Shown: in pieces, positions 27,301-34,483 of the stretch
How the letters are laid out: every line of letters begins with the position of its first letter
How positions within the stretch are numbered: the stretch's first letter is position 1
Assembly: GCA_947652115.1 (NCBI GenBank)
Contig: OX393564.1
Coordinates: 20,785,714-20,849,713, forward strand
DNA: 64,000 nt
DNA from: Blastomussa wellsi
Lineage: Eukaryota > Cnidaria > Anthozoa > Scleractinia > Plerogyridae
Direction of reading: 5' to 3'
The notes under the pieces: generated by a model
The model's database searches: none
What the model saw: only the letters and a program-made list of their open reading frames with translations
What the model was told of the DNA's origin: nothing
Translations under genes and position numbers: made by a program

Positions 27301-30300
27301 GTACATCAGTTTTAGTCAACGTGGCCGCCAACACATAGTCGCGCCCTACCAAAATCTAACTGATAACCGCAAGCTAACAGAAGTAAATTCCCGGAGCGGA
27401 CGTTGTATGTCCGTAATGTGGGTTGATTTTGTTCTTGATTCTCGTCTTTGCTCTGAGAGTCCTCCCTCCACAAATACCAACTTATCTAAATCCCAATTCG
27501 ATCGGGAATTCAAGGGCCACAGATTTGTTAATCGCAAGACTGCTATGTGCAACCCTGGTTTAGTAAACAAAGTCGATTTATTTTAGTTTTTATAAAAACA
27601 AAAATTGTCCACCTGTGCAGCGTTAACTTCTTATTTTACTCTCTTGGCGCTCTAGTTCTCGACAGTTCCTTAGTAGCGCTAAAGTTACATTGCTAGATAT
27701 TAATCAGTAGTTGTCATGTGGAACATTACAGATGCGAATCTTACTTGTATGGCAATTGATAAGAAAGGCGTGGTTCTGGGGTTATGGTAATACCATTGTG
27801 AGTGGATGCATAACAAGGAGAGAAAAGTTAAACACAAACCCCGTGTTTCCCGCTTAGCTGTGCATAGTCTCTCAAAAGAGATAAGCACATCCTTTTTAAG
27901 GAAAACAAAAATCAAAAAGGAAAAAACCTTCTCCAGTCTCAGACGCCAATAACTTAACTGAAAATATGCCATTCCAGGGCTTATTTCATAAATTTACGAC
28001 AGTTCTTTTCATTTCCTTTGAGTTCGCACCTCTCAGAGTAACTCGTTCATGTACATTTATAATAGGGTGAAATTGGAGCACTGAGTGCAACCAATCCGGC
28101 ATGCAGGAGGAGTAGGGTGTGTGAAGGAAACAAAACGTTTCCCAACTCAGTCTCGTCCTCTAGTACGGGGGGTGACAGCTCTAACAAACGCTGTTTGAGC
28201 TGTACCGTGTGTAAATAAAAGTCCTCCCGAAAATCTGGAATATCGTACCGAATATTTGGGATAAATTTCCCCCCAAATCTCAAAATTCCTTATGCGCCTC
28301 ATGGCGCGGAGAGAACTAACTAACTAACAAATCTCAAAATTCCCGAAGTTTTAACGTCATTACTTCGTGTTTCCCGGAAGTCTCCCGATTCCCGTCAAAA
28401 TTCCCTGAAGAATTTCGTTTTTCTCCCGAAACAGCCCTTGTTAGAGTTGATACCCCTGTCTCTAGTGGTATAAATCAAGTAAAGAAGCGAAGAACGATTT
28501 GTATGTGTGTTTGTCTGTTATCTTTTGTCAGTTGTCCTGTTGGTGTATTTCGTCGTTCTGCTTCACCCGTGCTTTCTCTCACAACACTCGGCGATCGTGG
28601 ATTTCTTGCTTCTACTGGTGAGTTGTAACAACAGTGTAGCACTTTGGTCGACAAAAAGTTGGCATTTTGTCTTTAGTGTAGCTCAGGTTTTAGTGCAAAA
28701 CATGTGGCAAAAGTAAAGGTGGATTTCCACTGTCACGTAATTTTCCGTACGTTAACGGCCGTGAATTTAACTTGCTTTACGTGCGTAAAATAAAAAAAGA
28801 GGAATCGATCAGGCGCGATCAGGCGTGGTTTTCTCGAAAGTTCCGAAGACATTTCGGGCCAGAAAAGCCGTAGTGAGAAATAAAATTTTGCGTTTACAAA
28901 ACACGGAGGGTGGGTTTCCAGCTTGAAACTATACCGTCATTTGATAGAAACTGAAGATCAAAAAATAGCTCTCGGGTTCGAAATGTCTGTTGGTACTGGG
29001 TGGTAACTTGGTGGGGTTTCCAAGGGACTGAAATGCTCGTTTTCTCGCTTCGGGGTGTAAATTATGGATCTCATTTAGGGCCTGATTACATGAGCCGGGC
29101 TGGGTTTCTTTGTCGGCTAACCGGGCTGGCCCGGTTGTCATGTAATCGCGAAGTTGATTTTTGTTGCGTTTAACAGACGTACCGAGATCTCGGAAAACTG
29201 AAACAAGCCCGGCTAACCGGGAGAGCCCGGCTCATGTAATCAGGCCCTTAGGGTATTAATACACAGACTGTCCAGCCATCCTGATTTCGTCGGTATTACC
29301 CCGAGTTTGATTGAAAACTGATCTCGAATCCCGACCAACATGCGATCGGGACAGGAAAAATGCCGATTTTGACATCCGTTCTGATATTTGTCTGAAATTG
29401 TCAGAATACTAACATTACAAGAACAGGAAATAGAGTACACTTCACTCTTATATCCTGATTAAATAAAAAATGACCAGAAATAAAATAAAAGCGAGTATTG
29501 TACAGCTAATGCGACAGCCAAGGTTCCTACATGCTTGGTAGCCGTTTCTACTTTTTGGTGTGGAGTACACGAAGTACCGACCCGTTGAGAACGGTAATGT
29601 GTCCTCCGCTAGAAATGATGTTTTCGAGCCTTAAAATTTCAGATCCCCCTGGAGGCTTGCGCTTTCGGCGCTCGAACGTTTCTCCCGATTTTTCATACCC
29701 AGATGGTTGGATAGTCTGTAATACAGAATACCAATATTTTTAATGCGTCGTCATGGTCTCTTTAGCGTTACACGTGAAGATAATACTGGACCGATCAAAC
29801 CTGAAAAATGGTATCTTTGGTCAAAAAAGCTTGAGCCGCGCCCAGATTGGTCTCTTTATAGGGTCTTAAGGTGGGGGTAAACCTGAAAGCTGTTTTCCGT
29901 CATTTAAAACGGATTTAATGCAAAACAAACTCGTTTCGGTTTCAAGGAATGCCAAAACCTGTCACTGAAAACACTAATCATTGTTTTGTGCTGTTTTGTA
30001 AATTTTTGGATGATTTTTGGTTATATTTGGGAGGTAAAGATTTAATGTAGTTTTAAAATTAGAATTTGAAGTTTAAAATTAGAATATGCGCACCCGAACA
30101 GTCCCGCTACCAAGCTGGTTTGCTCTTGGGTGGGGGTCAACTGTCTGTTAGTGTTTCAAAACTAATTTTCTTCCTTTTATACCTTCTCTAAACCTCGCAA
30201 AATTTCATTCAAATTCGGGTATACCCCCGCTTTAATCCAAATTTATATTTGGAACTTGTCCAACAGAAACTTGGAACAGACTTAACAAAAACTTGGAACC

Positions 30301-30558
30301 GGCTACTTTCTTACAACTATATGAACTGATTCTGTTATATCTTTTCATTTTACAGGAGATGGATCGTGCTTCTGTTGGAGTGTAGAACTGTTGAATCACG
30401 GAAGAAAAGGCGAAGCCACAAGCTGGGAGTTGATTGGGCCCGACTGCGACCCAATTTATAGCATTTGTCGATCTGCTAATGTGTTGTACTCTGCTTGTCG
30501 CGACGCAAGCATTAGGAAGTATGTTTTCAAACAGTCTGATTTCAACACCCACGGTTAA
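9381..30558 (+). CDS. PAAF1: Proteasomal ATPase-associated factor 1 (WD40), 12 exons
   Basis: PAAF1 binds 19S proteasomal ATPases and restrains 26S assembly (known for the family). Exons: 9381-9451, 18185-18225, 18870-18985, 20184-20273, 20654-20752, 21591-21741, 22179-22223, 22872-23021, 23333-23424, 23717-23832, 28532-28617, 30356-30558. All have GT-AG borders and matching phases and total 1,260 bases (419 residues; human is about 392). The N-terminal part contains PTVYGKL and SDGFSVTNI. WD repeats follow: GLGVSSGNDGTLLVWD, VVLSGGADLRLKIWSAEDG, CSRDGTARLWDCGEAKC, GGTEDGCLWILDVRSP and CDPIYSICRSANVLYSACRD. The start ATG opens MEGKINIVEIPKL. Intron 1 carries a BEL element, intron 7 a palindrome and intron 10 a LINE, yet the frame is intact. 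The end is TAA after SDFNTHG. Confidence 0.93.
10326..10329. repeat. Target-site duplication, left
   Basis: GTAA directly precedes the TG of the first LTR and is repeated as GTAA at 16344-16347 right after the CA of the second. A 4-bp duplication is within the range of BEL/Pao elements. Confidence 0.65.
10330..10614 (-). repeat. BEL/Pao 3' LTR
   Basis: 285 bp, beginning TGTTGGAAATC and ending CTTTAACA as read on the plus strand. It is the 3' LTR because the element reads leftward. A 91-codon open frame inside it is also present in the other copy and is not a gene. Confidence 0.9.
10615..10626 (-). other. Polypurine tract
   Basis: On the element's strand, ATGGGGGGAGGG abuts the 3' LTR, the expected position of the plus-strand DNA primer. 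Confidence 0.6.
10759..12696 (-). CDS. BEL/Pao pol, C-terminal part (RNase H end, integrase, DUF5641)
   Basis: 645 residues. It starts within the RNase H region (FCWLDSTVALHWIRG), followed by a His/Cys zinc-binding segment (HEATLHGGVG ... CYGCKRF). The integrase core has its acidic triad in VIGVDFAGPL, YSDNGKTF and GGQFERLIG. The C-terminal domain (LREQHRLKHPG, VGDVMLVKDDERNRGKWKMG) is typical of BEL/Pao. The apparent start Met is internal: this is the second half of a polyprotein whose first half ends in another frame 19 bases inside it. In retrotransposition this part removes the RNA primer strand and inserts the cDNA. Confidence 0.9.
   Translation of the reverse strand: MAINLITNTRDALEGFPVGEMFCWLDSTVALHWIRGAGDYKQFVSNRVSKIQQHSNVKWRHVTSQENPADLGSRGGNVQGEKLWWRGPKWLAEKESWPCDIVTNSTPESQVEAKVTREVFAGAREVTDEFDVLLEKFPLWKVLRVCAWISRFVNNTRKHKEQRTHGPLTTDEIEKQTLFWVARAQNSAKGSEKFEEERLQLNLQERQDGLLECRGRIQGDYPIYLPDRHPFTEKLTMVFHEATLHGGVGLTLTKVRERYWIPRLRRLAKKVIKKCYGCKRFQAVALKSPPPGNLPRDRTEGSAAFQVIGVDFAGPLKYRKGKKNEGKAYIVLYACSLTRGIYLELLPNLETTEFITSLKRFIARCGQPEKIYSDNGKTFVGAANLLRTIMSDEKVHNYLAKQRIMWQFNLSRAPWWGGQFERLIGLVKRALYKSIGGGLLTWGELQDVLLDVEVALNNRPLSYVEDDPQLPVLTPNSLLFGPPNLLPELEHHHLETPDLRKRAKYFKRCKDTMWRRWTDDYLRGLREQHRLKHPGNQSDIAVGDVMLVKDDERNRGKWKMGIVDELITGRDGIVRAARMKTATGSYLERALQQLYPLELSCDREPRRAQNVLSVNAAEFAPRRETRQAARDARGHIAAIANDDNN
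12678..16019 (-). CDS. BEL/Pao gag-pol, N-terminal part (gag, protease, RT)
   Basis: 1,113 residues from an ATG 39 bases inside the 5' LTR. In order: a charged coiled-coil gag head (about 1-150), the DUF1759-type gag domain (KYDGTYEQWLPFWNKF), Cys/His knuckles (CVYCDKTGHFSTNC, CFNCTGDRHRAESC), an aspartic protease (ALLDTGAGSSYAS), reverse transcriptase (QAFLQVRIRMQDRDAMRF; catalytic LYVDDLINGG), then the start of RNase H (CFGDASGRGVSAALYAV). It leaves the BEL frame at a G run (12720-12723 on plus) and stops shortly after. A real mutation or a base-calling error are both possible. Confidence 0.9.
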   Translation of the reverse strand: MDTLLKEIATKLQLLEFKRNKAKEIVEKGNTGAIERHRDALVALAKEVDVVKGKIEEKKLEGGESMDEVCTWSNEIDTKIEGVDAEIEYLGKHLSETRQQLQLAEKEGEEALVEKEREKQLKFEKEKLEIKLKYEEKSAELRKEKQGESSGSHAKLPKLSITKYDGTYEQWLPFWNKFCAEIESTNLAPVTKFAYLKELLQPPVRADIDGLPFSTEGYERAKNILKSEYGKTSEIVNAYVNNIMGLPTIMGESPREVEEFYKRLLYNVQSLETLGKLRDVAGNVRTVLDKLKGIKSDLVRGHEGWQEWDFRQLLQAIKRWKDINPVVEASEKESQPREPKYTPKEKNDKNDGYSRRRSYQTRQEVGKQTHGCVYCDKTGHFSTNCPKVTAVGDRKRILSQKQLCFNCTGDRHRAESCRSRGCHNCQRKHHTSICDQTNNSSVGRFLTAQDKGTCKVIYPVVVVMVNGVKCRALLDTGAGSSYASSAILDHLGVRPLREEFKRIEMMLGSVNKAIGVYGVTINSLDGNFRLETEVTKVDRGSLLSLENPKYAEVIQKYPHLTGIQMTDRDDKPELPVHIILGVSDYAKIRTETRPKIGSPGEPVAELTKLGWTIMSPGKEVDISSMLLTQTAAADYEQLCKLDVLGIQDTAIGDQADVYEEFKEQLTRSAEGWYETGLPWKGNHPPLPNHKAGSLKRLENTVRKLENQGLLEQYDAIIKEQLVEGIVEPAEEQVVGREFYIPHKPVIRESAESTKLRIVYDASARAYDKAPSLNDCLHAGPPLQNQLWSVMVRARFHPVLTTGDMKQAFLQVRIRMQDRDAMRFHWIADLETRRVETLRFTRALFGLSSSPFLLGGVIKQHLENCRKAYPEIVNEIEKSLYVDDLINGGPTVEVAKQVKETSTEVFGQGGFTLHKWHSNATELDAVSANQSSETQETYAKQQLGVPQRGKGALLGVPWDKEKDTIEVKFPVERVQPTKRNLLTKLAKVYDPLGLASPTTLSGKLLYRKTCELKIAWDAELPEELVKQLRQWEKGLPSNITVPRPLTAQREKITNIDLHCFGDASGRGVSAALYAVVTQPSGVNVGLVTAKARLAKQGLRIPDWSWFLVIWLLIS
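16036..16053 (-). other. Candidate primer-binding site
   Basis: On the element's strand TGGCACCTCCGACGGGAC begins five bases after the 5' LTR. It starts with TGG, complementary to a tRNA CCA end. I could not assign the tRNA. Confidence 0.45.
16059..16343 (-). repeat. BEL/Pao 5' LTR
   Basis: 285 bp. No difference from the copy at 10330-10614 was seen when read line by line. It would hold the element's promoter, transcribing leftward. It is followed by the second GTAA target duplicate. Confidence 0.9.
16560..16715 (+). repeat. Dispersed repeat, copy 1
   Basis: ACAGCTCTAACAAAC...CTGTTTGAGC, GTGTGTAAATAAAAGTCCTC and CTGGAATATCGT recur at 28169-28390 in PAAF1 intron 11 in the same orientation. 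No coding content. Confidence 0.5.
16721..17047. mobile_element. piggyBac-like MITE
   Basis: TTAA, then GGTGGCTCTGAACC at the left; TTTTGAGCCACC then TTAA at the right. TTAA duplication with short inverted ends is the hallmark of piggyBac-type insertions. The interior of about 320 bp is non-coding. It lies in PAAF1 intron 1. Confidence 0.6.
19341..19567 (-). repeat. tRNA-derived SINE (decayed copy)
   Basis: Shares TTTATACACCTGGG, ACACAATGCAGTGCCC and AACCATTAGGC with better copies at 30656 and 36284. It reads as a reverse-oriented SINE in PAAF1 intron 3. Confidence 0.5.
20441..20583. repeat. MITE with G/C-rich interior
   Basis: CATAGGCATATGGGC at the left and GCCCGTACGCCTACGG at the right form imperfect inverted ends. 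The centre has G and C homopolymers forming a small palindrome (GGGGGGCTGCAGCCCCCC). It lies in PAAF1 intron 4. Confidence 0.45.
22494..22739. repeat. Long hairpin element in PAAF1 intron 7
   Basis: Arms of about 105 bp read TATTTATAGCATT...GAAAAACTTTGCATCAT, CATGACCGAGT, GGGTCTATTCCCGATTTGA and then the complement after a loop of about 35 bp. Few mismatches are seen. It lies between exons 7 and 8 and would form a long double-stranded stretch in the pre-mRNA. Confidence 0.7.
24271..24978 (+). pseudogene. LINE endonuclease domain fragment
   Basis: The open frame contains GNRKVNLGVFYRPP, LLLLGDFNMPEINWE, ILDLALVSSPDLV and GQPFSDHNSINL, which are conserved endonuclease blocks ending in the SDH catalytic motif. 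The first catalytic block is lost by truncation. The frame stops at about 24,978, where the polyprotein continues in another frame, so one frameshift separates it from the reverse transcriptase. It cannot be functional. Confidence 0.8.
24960..26728 (+). pseudogene. LINE reverse transcriptase with internal deletion
   Basis: RT blocks seen in order: IYKSPGPDGIPPRILK, ISLTCILCKIAEKVV, VILLDLSKAFDRVPH, VKSGVPQGTILGPILF and the catalytic IYADDTKIY. Then follows the thumb and C-terminal region (YKSLVRPILEYAAPVWSP). Around 25,454 the sequence jumps from LALLLNKNL to RENYRQ: the stretch of about 25-30 residues normally found between these blocks in this clade is absent without a frame change. The upstream frame is entered by frameshift. 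Dead copy. Confidence 0.8.
28169..28390 (+). repeat. Dispersed repeat, copy 2
   Basis: Second copy of the sequence at 16560-16715, interrupted by a short insertion with CTAACTAACTAAC near 28310. It lies in PAAF1 intron 10, upstream of exon 11. Confidence 0.45.
29077..29248. repeat. MITE with near-perfect terminal inverted repeats
   Basis: The ends read AGGGCCTGATTACATGAGCC and its exact complement. A second inverted pair (GCTAACCGGG) lies inside. 172 bp, non-coding, in PAAF1 intron 11. Confidence 0.7.
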
Positions 30559-30655
30559 ATGCGTAGGCCAATGAACGCTGATTACCTTTGCCCATGCAAG
30601 AGAGGATGAACTAAAATGCTTCATCGTTTCATACGTTGCTAGATGTAGATGAAGG

Positions 30656-30949
30656 TTAAGTCTGCAGTCGGGCCTAGTGGCCCATCTGGCTGTAGCTTAT
30701 CCCGGTTTCTGCAGCATGAAGCGACAGAGAGTATTTCTACTCCCCCCTGGATGGGATGCTTGTCCATCGCATGGTTACCCCCCAGCAGTAAATTCGCCGG
30801 TACCCATTTATACACCTGGGTGAAGAGAGGTACAGTGAGAGTGAACTGTCTTGCCCAAGAACACAACGCAGTGCCCCGGCTAGAGGCTCGAACCCGAGTC
30901 GTCCGTTTCGGAGTCCAGCGTGCTAGCCATTAGGTCACTGCGCCTCCCA
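30656..30949 (-). repeat. tRNA-derived SINE
   Basis: Read on the minus strand it begins GGGAGGCGCAGTGACC, continues as a tRNA-like head with A-box-like TAATGGCTAGCACGCTGGAC and B-box GGGTTCGAGCC, and goes on into a conserved tail containing CCTGGATGGGATGC (plus strand). A sister copy lies at 36284-36539. Confidence 0.7.
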
Positions 30950-31010
30950 CGCTAGATGTAGGGATACCGTTTTCCCGGAAGGTGACCAACTTGGGCGTGG
31001 CAGAAACTTC

Positions 31011-31290
31011 GTTAGCGTGACCGAGTGGTTTCAGGGCGCTGGCGTTGTAAACCGGAGGTCCCGGGTTCCACCCTGCCACTAGCCGGATTTGTTTCTCGGT
31101 AGTCCCGAGTTCAATTTCTCGGTAGCCAGCTGGTCTGCCTACTACCAGTTGGGATTTTTAACTATGTTATGTTTAGTTAAGATATTTGTTTCCTTTGTGT
31201 CGTCGTTGCCTGCCTTTTTATAGCTAAGCTTAGTGCTTACGAAGCTAATTATATGGCCACTATATAAAACATTAACCTGTATTTTTCACA
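31011..31290 (+). repeat. tRNA-derived SINE, second family
   Basis: GTTAGCGTGACCGAGTGG resembles the A-box half of a class II (Leu/Ser-like) tRNA, and CCCGGGTTCCACCC resembles the B box. A non-tRNA body with CTCGGTAGTCCCGAG and CTCGGTAGCCAGC follows. The tail is AT-rich. It lies between PAAF1 and the COMTD1 cluster. Confidence 0.6.
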
Positions 31291-31570
31291 TTATATATAT
31301 TTCATCATGTGTAACCCTGAACGAAATCGTGAAAGCGTGAAATACAAACGTTCTGACCTGAACACCCTAAGCGAGGACAATCTAAAATCTGCAATTTGCA
31401 TCCCTAAGCGAGACGACGACCATTTCCATCCTTTAGTATGGGAGTACCACCCCTGAGGGTTGCACGTAAAATCTGTTGCCGGAATTTTAGCCGGAACAGT
31501 CGGCTTCGGGTAGAAGGAAAAAGTTGTTTCGTTTAAAATTCAATAAGAGGGGAAACAGACGGAACAAGCA

Positions 31571-31880
31571 GAATAGTTACATACAGTAAATAGTTACAGT
31601 TAGAAAGTATGATGAATTGATTTCATTAGCGTTATAAACAAACTCGGAGCTTGTTTATACGACATAAAAACCATCACTGTAAAGAACTGAATGCAAGTCA
31701 GACCCAAGATAATTAATTATAATAATTTAAGTATAATAATTTTTCTGTGGGTTCACAGAATAGTTACAGTTAGAAAGTGTGGACATGAATATGATGACTT
31801 GATTTCACTAGTGTTGAGCTTGTTTGTACGACACAAAAACCCACACTGTAGAGAACCGAATGCAAGTCAGATCCCAAGAT
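31571..31880 (+). repeat. Two-copy direct repeat upstream of orphan exon
   Basis: AATAGTTACAGTTAGAAAGT, TTGATTTCA, GCTTGTTTATACGACA and GAATGCAAGTCAGA occur twice, about 185 bp apart. The spacing and diverged bases suggest an old tandem duplication in the region just before exon 32095-32307. Confidence 0.5.
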
Positions 31881-32094
31881 CGATTTGCTTCATCTTGACT
31901 GCTCACAGAGCTAATCAAATAAAGGAAATTATTCTACTGCGTAAAAAAATACGAATTAGAAAACATTGTTCCGTGTTGTTGTGTGTACAGGTGTCAATTT
32001 GAAATAAACACAGCTGGGGCTAGGAGTATTTTTCCTGTCTATATTCTGTCGAGGGGAAACCCGGCCGGACTTGAGTAGTTTGTACCTCGGAGCG

Positions 32095-32307
32095 ATGTCG
32101 ATTTGGGGCGAAAAGAAGTCTTTAATTTTCGGGTCAGTGGGTGCGGTGCTATCGTCTGCAGCAGCAGGGTTTTTTATAAGCCGAGTTTTAAACCGTAAGA
32201 GCTCGTTTAATGCCCCATTTAAAGTAAACTCTGAACACAGTCCTGTCGCTAGGTATGTCATGGAATATGGAATCCGCGAGTCGTCACCGCTCACAGAACT
32301 TAGACAG
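32095..32307 (+). CDS. Orphan first exon of a COMTD1-like gene
   Basis: 71 codons from ATG to a good donor (AGACAG|GTAAGA). It encodes a hydrophobic N-terminal anchor (LIFGSVGAVLSSAAAGFFI) and the segment [12 protein letters not shown]...YVMEYGIRE, homologous to exon 1 of the two genes downstream and most like that of 41966-42175. No second exon follows before the next full gene begins at 34484. Either it is the remains of a third gene copy or it is an alternative first exon that splices, in the same phase, to exon 2 at 36595. The frame and donor are undamaged, which favours use. Confidence 0.7.
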
Positions 32308-32810
32308 GTAAGAAGTAAATTGCTAAAACTTAATTTAGGCCCCCCTTCAAAGGCCCCCTCTCTAAGTTCCACATTTTAATAATCCCCACTCCTCCATAGA
32401 TGGAAAATCGTGGCACCACGAGACGCACAGATTTCTGGATGTCTGCATTGCGCCCACAGTATCCAGGGCAGCGCGGTTAAGTTGTGCATTCCATCGCGTT
32501 TCGATGATCGGTGACTTCGGCGATTGTGAGGATGGAATTGGCGAACAAAAGATCATTAACTTCATATCTTTTTCTGTTTTGTTTGACAAGTCCAACATAA
32601 TTTTCATTCGCTTGTGGAAGTATTCACCAGTGTTACGAACGGTTTGGTCACGTGTAGCCACGAGAGTTGAATTTTTCTTATTTCGTCGTTTGTGTATTTT
32701 TCCATTCAGGCTAGTTTTCAGCGTCTTGTTATAGTTGTTATCTGGTCGTTTATTGTTAGTAATGTAACCTATTTTTTTACTCAAAATCTCGTATCAATAG
32801 TGTAGTTTTT

Positions 32811-33214
32811 AGGCCCCGTCCGCACATCCGTTTTCATATGAAACGCAACTTTTTTGTTACCGATACGGCTTCCGTCCTCACGTATCCGATGAAAACGGTT
32901 GCAACTTTTTGAAAACGCTCTCCAGAATGGAATTTTTTTAAAACGGTGTTTTCGTTTCGAAGTGTGGACGAGGGAAAAGGTAACTTTTCGAAAACGATGA
33001 CGTATAAGTATTGGATCCAGCCCACCCGCGCGAAAGAAAATGGCACCACGTGGCTTCCCTTCCTATATTGCGGGCTCATTTAACCGGTAAATGCACGGTA
33101 TCTGCGTTATGGGTGAAAACGATATGAAAACACTACGTATGGACGCGAATTGTTTTGAAAACGTAGAAAAAAGGTTGCGTTTTCAAGCGAAAACGGATAC
33201 GTGTGGACGGGGCC
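32811..33214. repeat. MITE with GGCCCCGTCC inverted ends
   Basis: AGGCCCCGTCCGCACATCCG at the left and CGGATACGTGTGGACGGGGC at the right, with AAAACG-rich sequence inside. About 404 bp, non-coding. Related end sequence (AACGGGGCCTTAG) also occurs near 60,692. Confidence 0.6.
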
Positions 33215-33520
33215 TCACTTGAAAATCAGTCCACAGGCGGCTCAAGCTCATGCTGTGGTGGCTGTCACGACAAAAATATAATAGTTTGCATGGGAAAATT
33301 TTAAAACATGTTTTAGCAAACCGAAATACTGCCAAATTAAATCTTCTTGGCCATTTGATTTAGGTGAGTTAGCGCTTTCTGTGTTGAAAAATGTGTTATC
33401 AAACAGTACTAAAATATCAAAAAGTTCACTCTATTCCTATTATATGTACCCAAACTGATCTACTGATTTTCAGCAAGCCCCTTCAATTCCTCCCTCCCCT
33501 TCTCGCGTCCCTGTATGTAA

Positions 33521-33934
33521 ATCTATTACCACAGGGAACCCATACAAGCAGTGCGTCTTTGTATGTTAGAAATATAAAGAAATGTATAGGAACATTGAAA
33601 GCGTCCTACTATCGAAACCTTATTTCGAGTAATGGTTATTGTTTGGTTGAAATAAACGTGAACTTACCTCAGGTTGTATTTTGTCGAATTTGAGCGATTT
33701 AAAAGGTTTTGCGTTGACTGTTACTTCACGTTATAAGAAGAAGCAACAATCAACGCAAAACCCTCCAAATCGCTCAAATTCGCCATTTTGAGCCGAGGAA
33801 CGACAAAATTCAACACCTGAAGTAAGTTCACGTTTATTTCAGCCAAAAAAATAAGCATTACTCGAAATAAGTTATCGATAGTAGGAACCTTCAAAGACGC
33901 ACTGCTTGTATGGGCAGCAAGTGCTATTACAAAC
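33521..33934. repeat. 400-bp palindromic element
   Basis: Arms of nearly 200 bp share CCCATACAAGCAGTGCGTCT, CCTACTATCGA, ATTTCGAGTAAT, AAATAAACGTGAACTTAC and AATTTGAGCGATTT, with their complements on the other side of a short loop near 33,727. The right arm has an extra GCCATTTTGAGCC segment. Fold-back transposon structure, no gene. Confidence 0.7.
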
Positions 33935-33973
33935 AAACATTCTAGTCCCCAGATCTAGAGGGCGCGGTTCGTT

Positions 33974-34211
33974 TGGTCAGCACCAAGGAATAGAGTGGTA
34001 AATTGTGACGTCACAAATATTATGGGATTCATTAAGATCTTCAAAAAGTACATGATGTAGAATACCAAAAATCAGCATCTTATTTCAATTTGGGGTGAGA
34101 TATTGGCCTTTTCATGCTTCAGTGACTCCATAAAAATCCTTGTAATTTTGTCTCTGTTCTAAACGAAAGTGTCGGCAAACCGCATCACTTTACCACTCTA
34201 TGCTGACCAAA
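33974..34211. repeat. MITE, TAGAGTGGTAAA family
   Basis: The ends read TTGGTCAGCA...TAGAGTGGTAAA and TTTACCACTCTATGCTGACC. The interior (AAAAATCAGCATCTTATTTC, GGGGTGAGATATTGG) is shared with 38003-38325. Confidence 0.6.
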
Positions 34212-34483
34212 ATGATCGCGACCTCTGGGACGAGAATGAAACAGAAAGTCTCACTGACTCGTCCCCTGATCTCACTGAGCCCCTGCAAAGCCTTGGGACC
34301 GCTGGCCAGCATTGTGTCGAGTTTAACCTCGCCTAAATTACATTTAGCCACAAAAAAGGTCACATACAATATCGGGTAGGGGCTCAGGACATTTCATGAG
34401 TGATTTACATAAGGTATTGGGCGCTCAGGACATTTCATGGGGTCATACATGAACACCTGACCGAAAAATTAACTTTCGACGCG

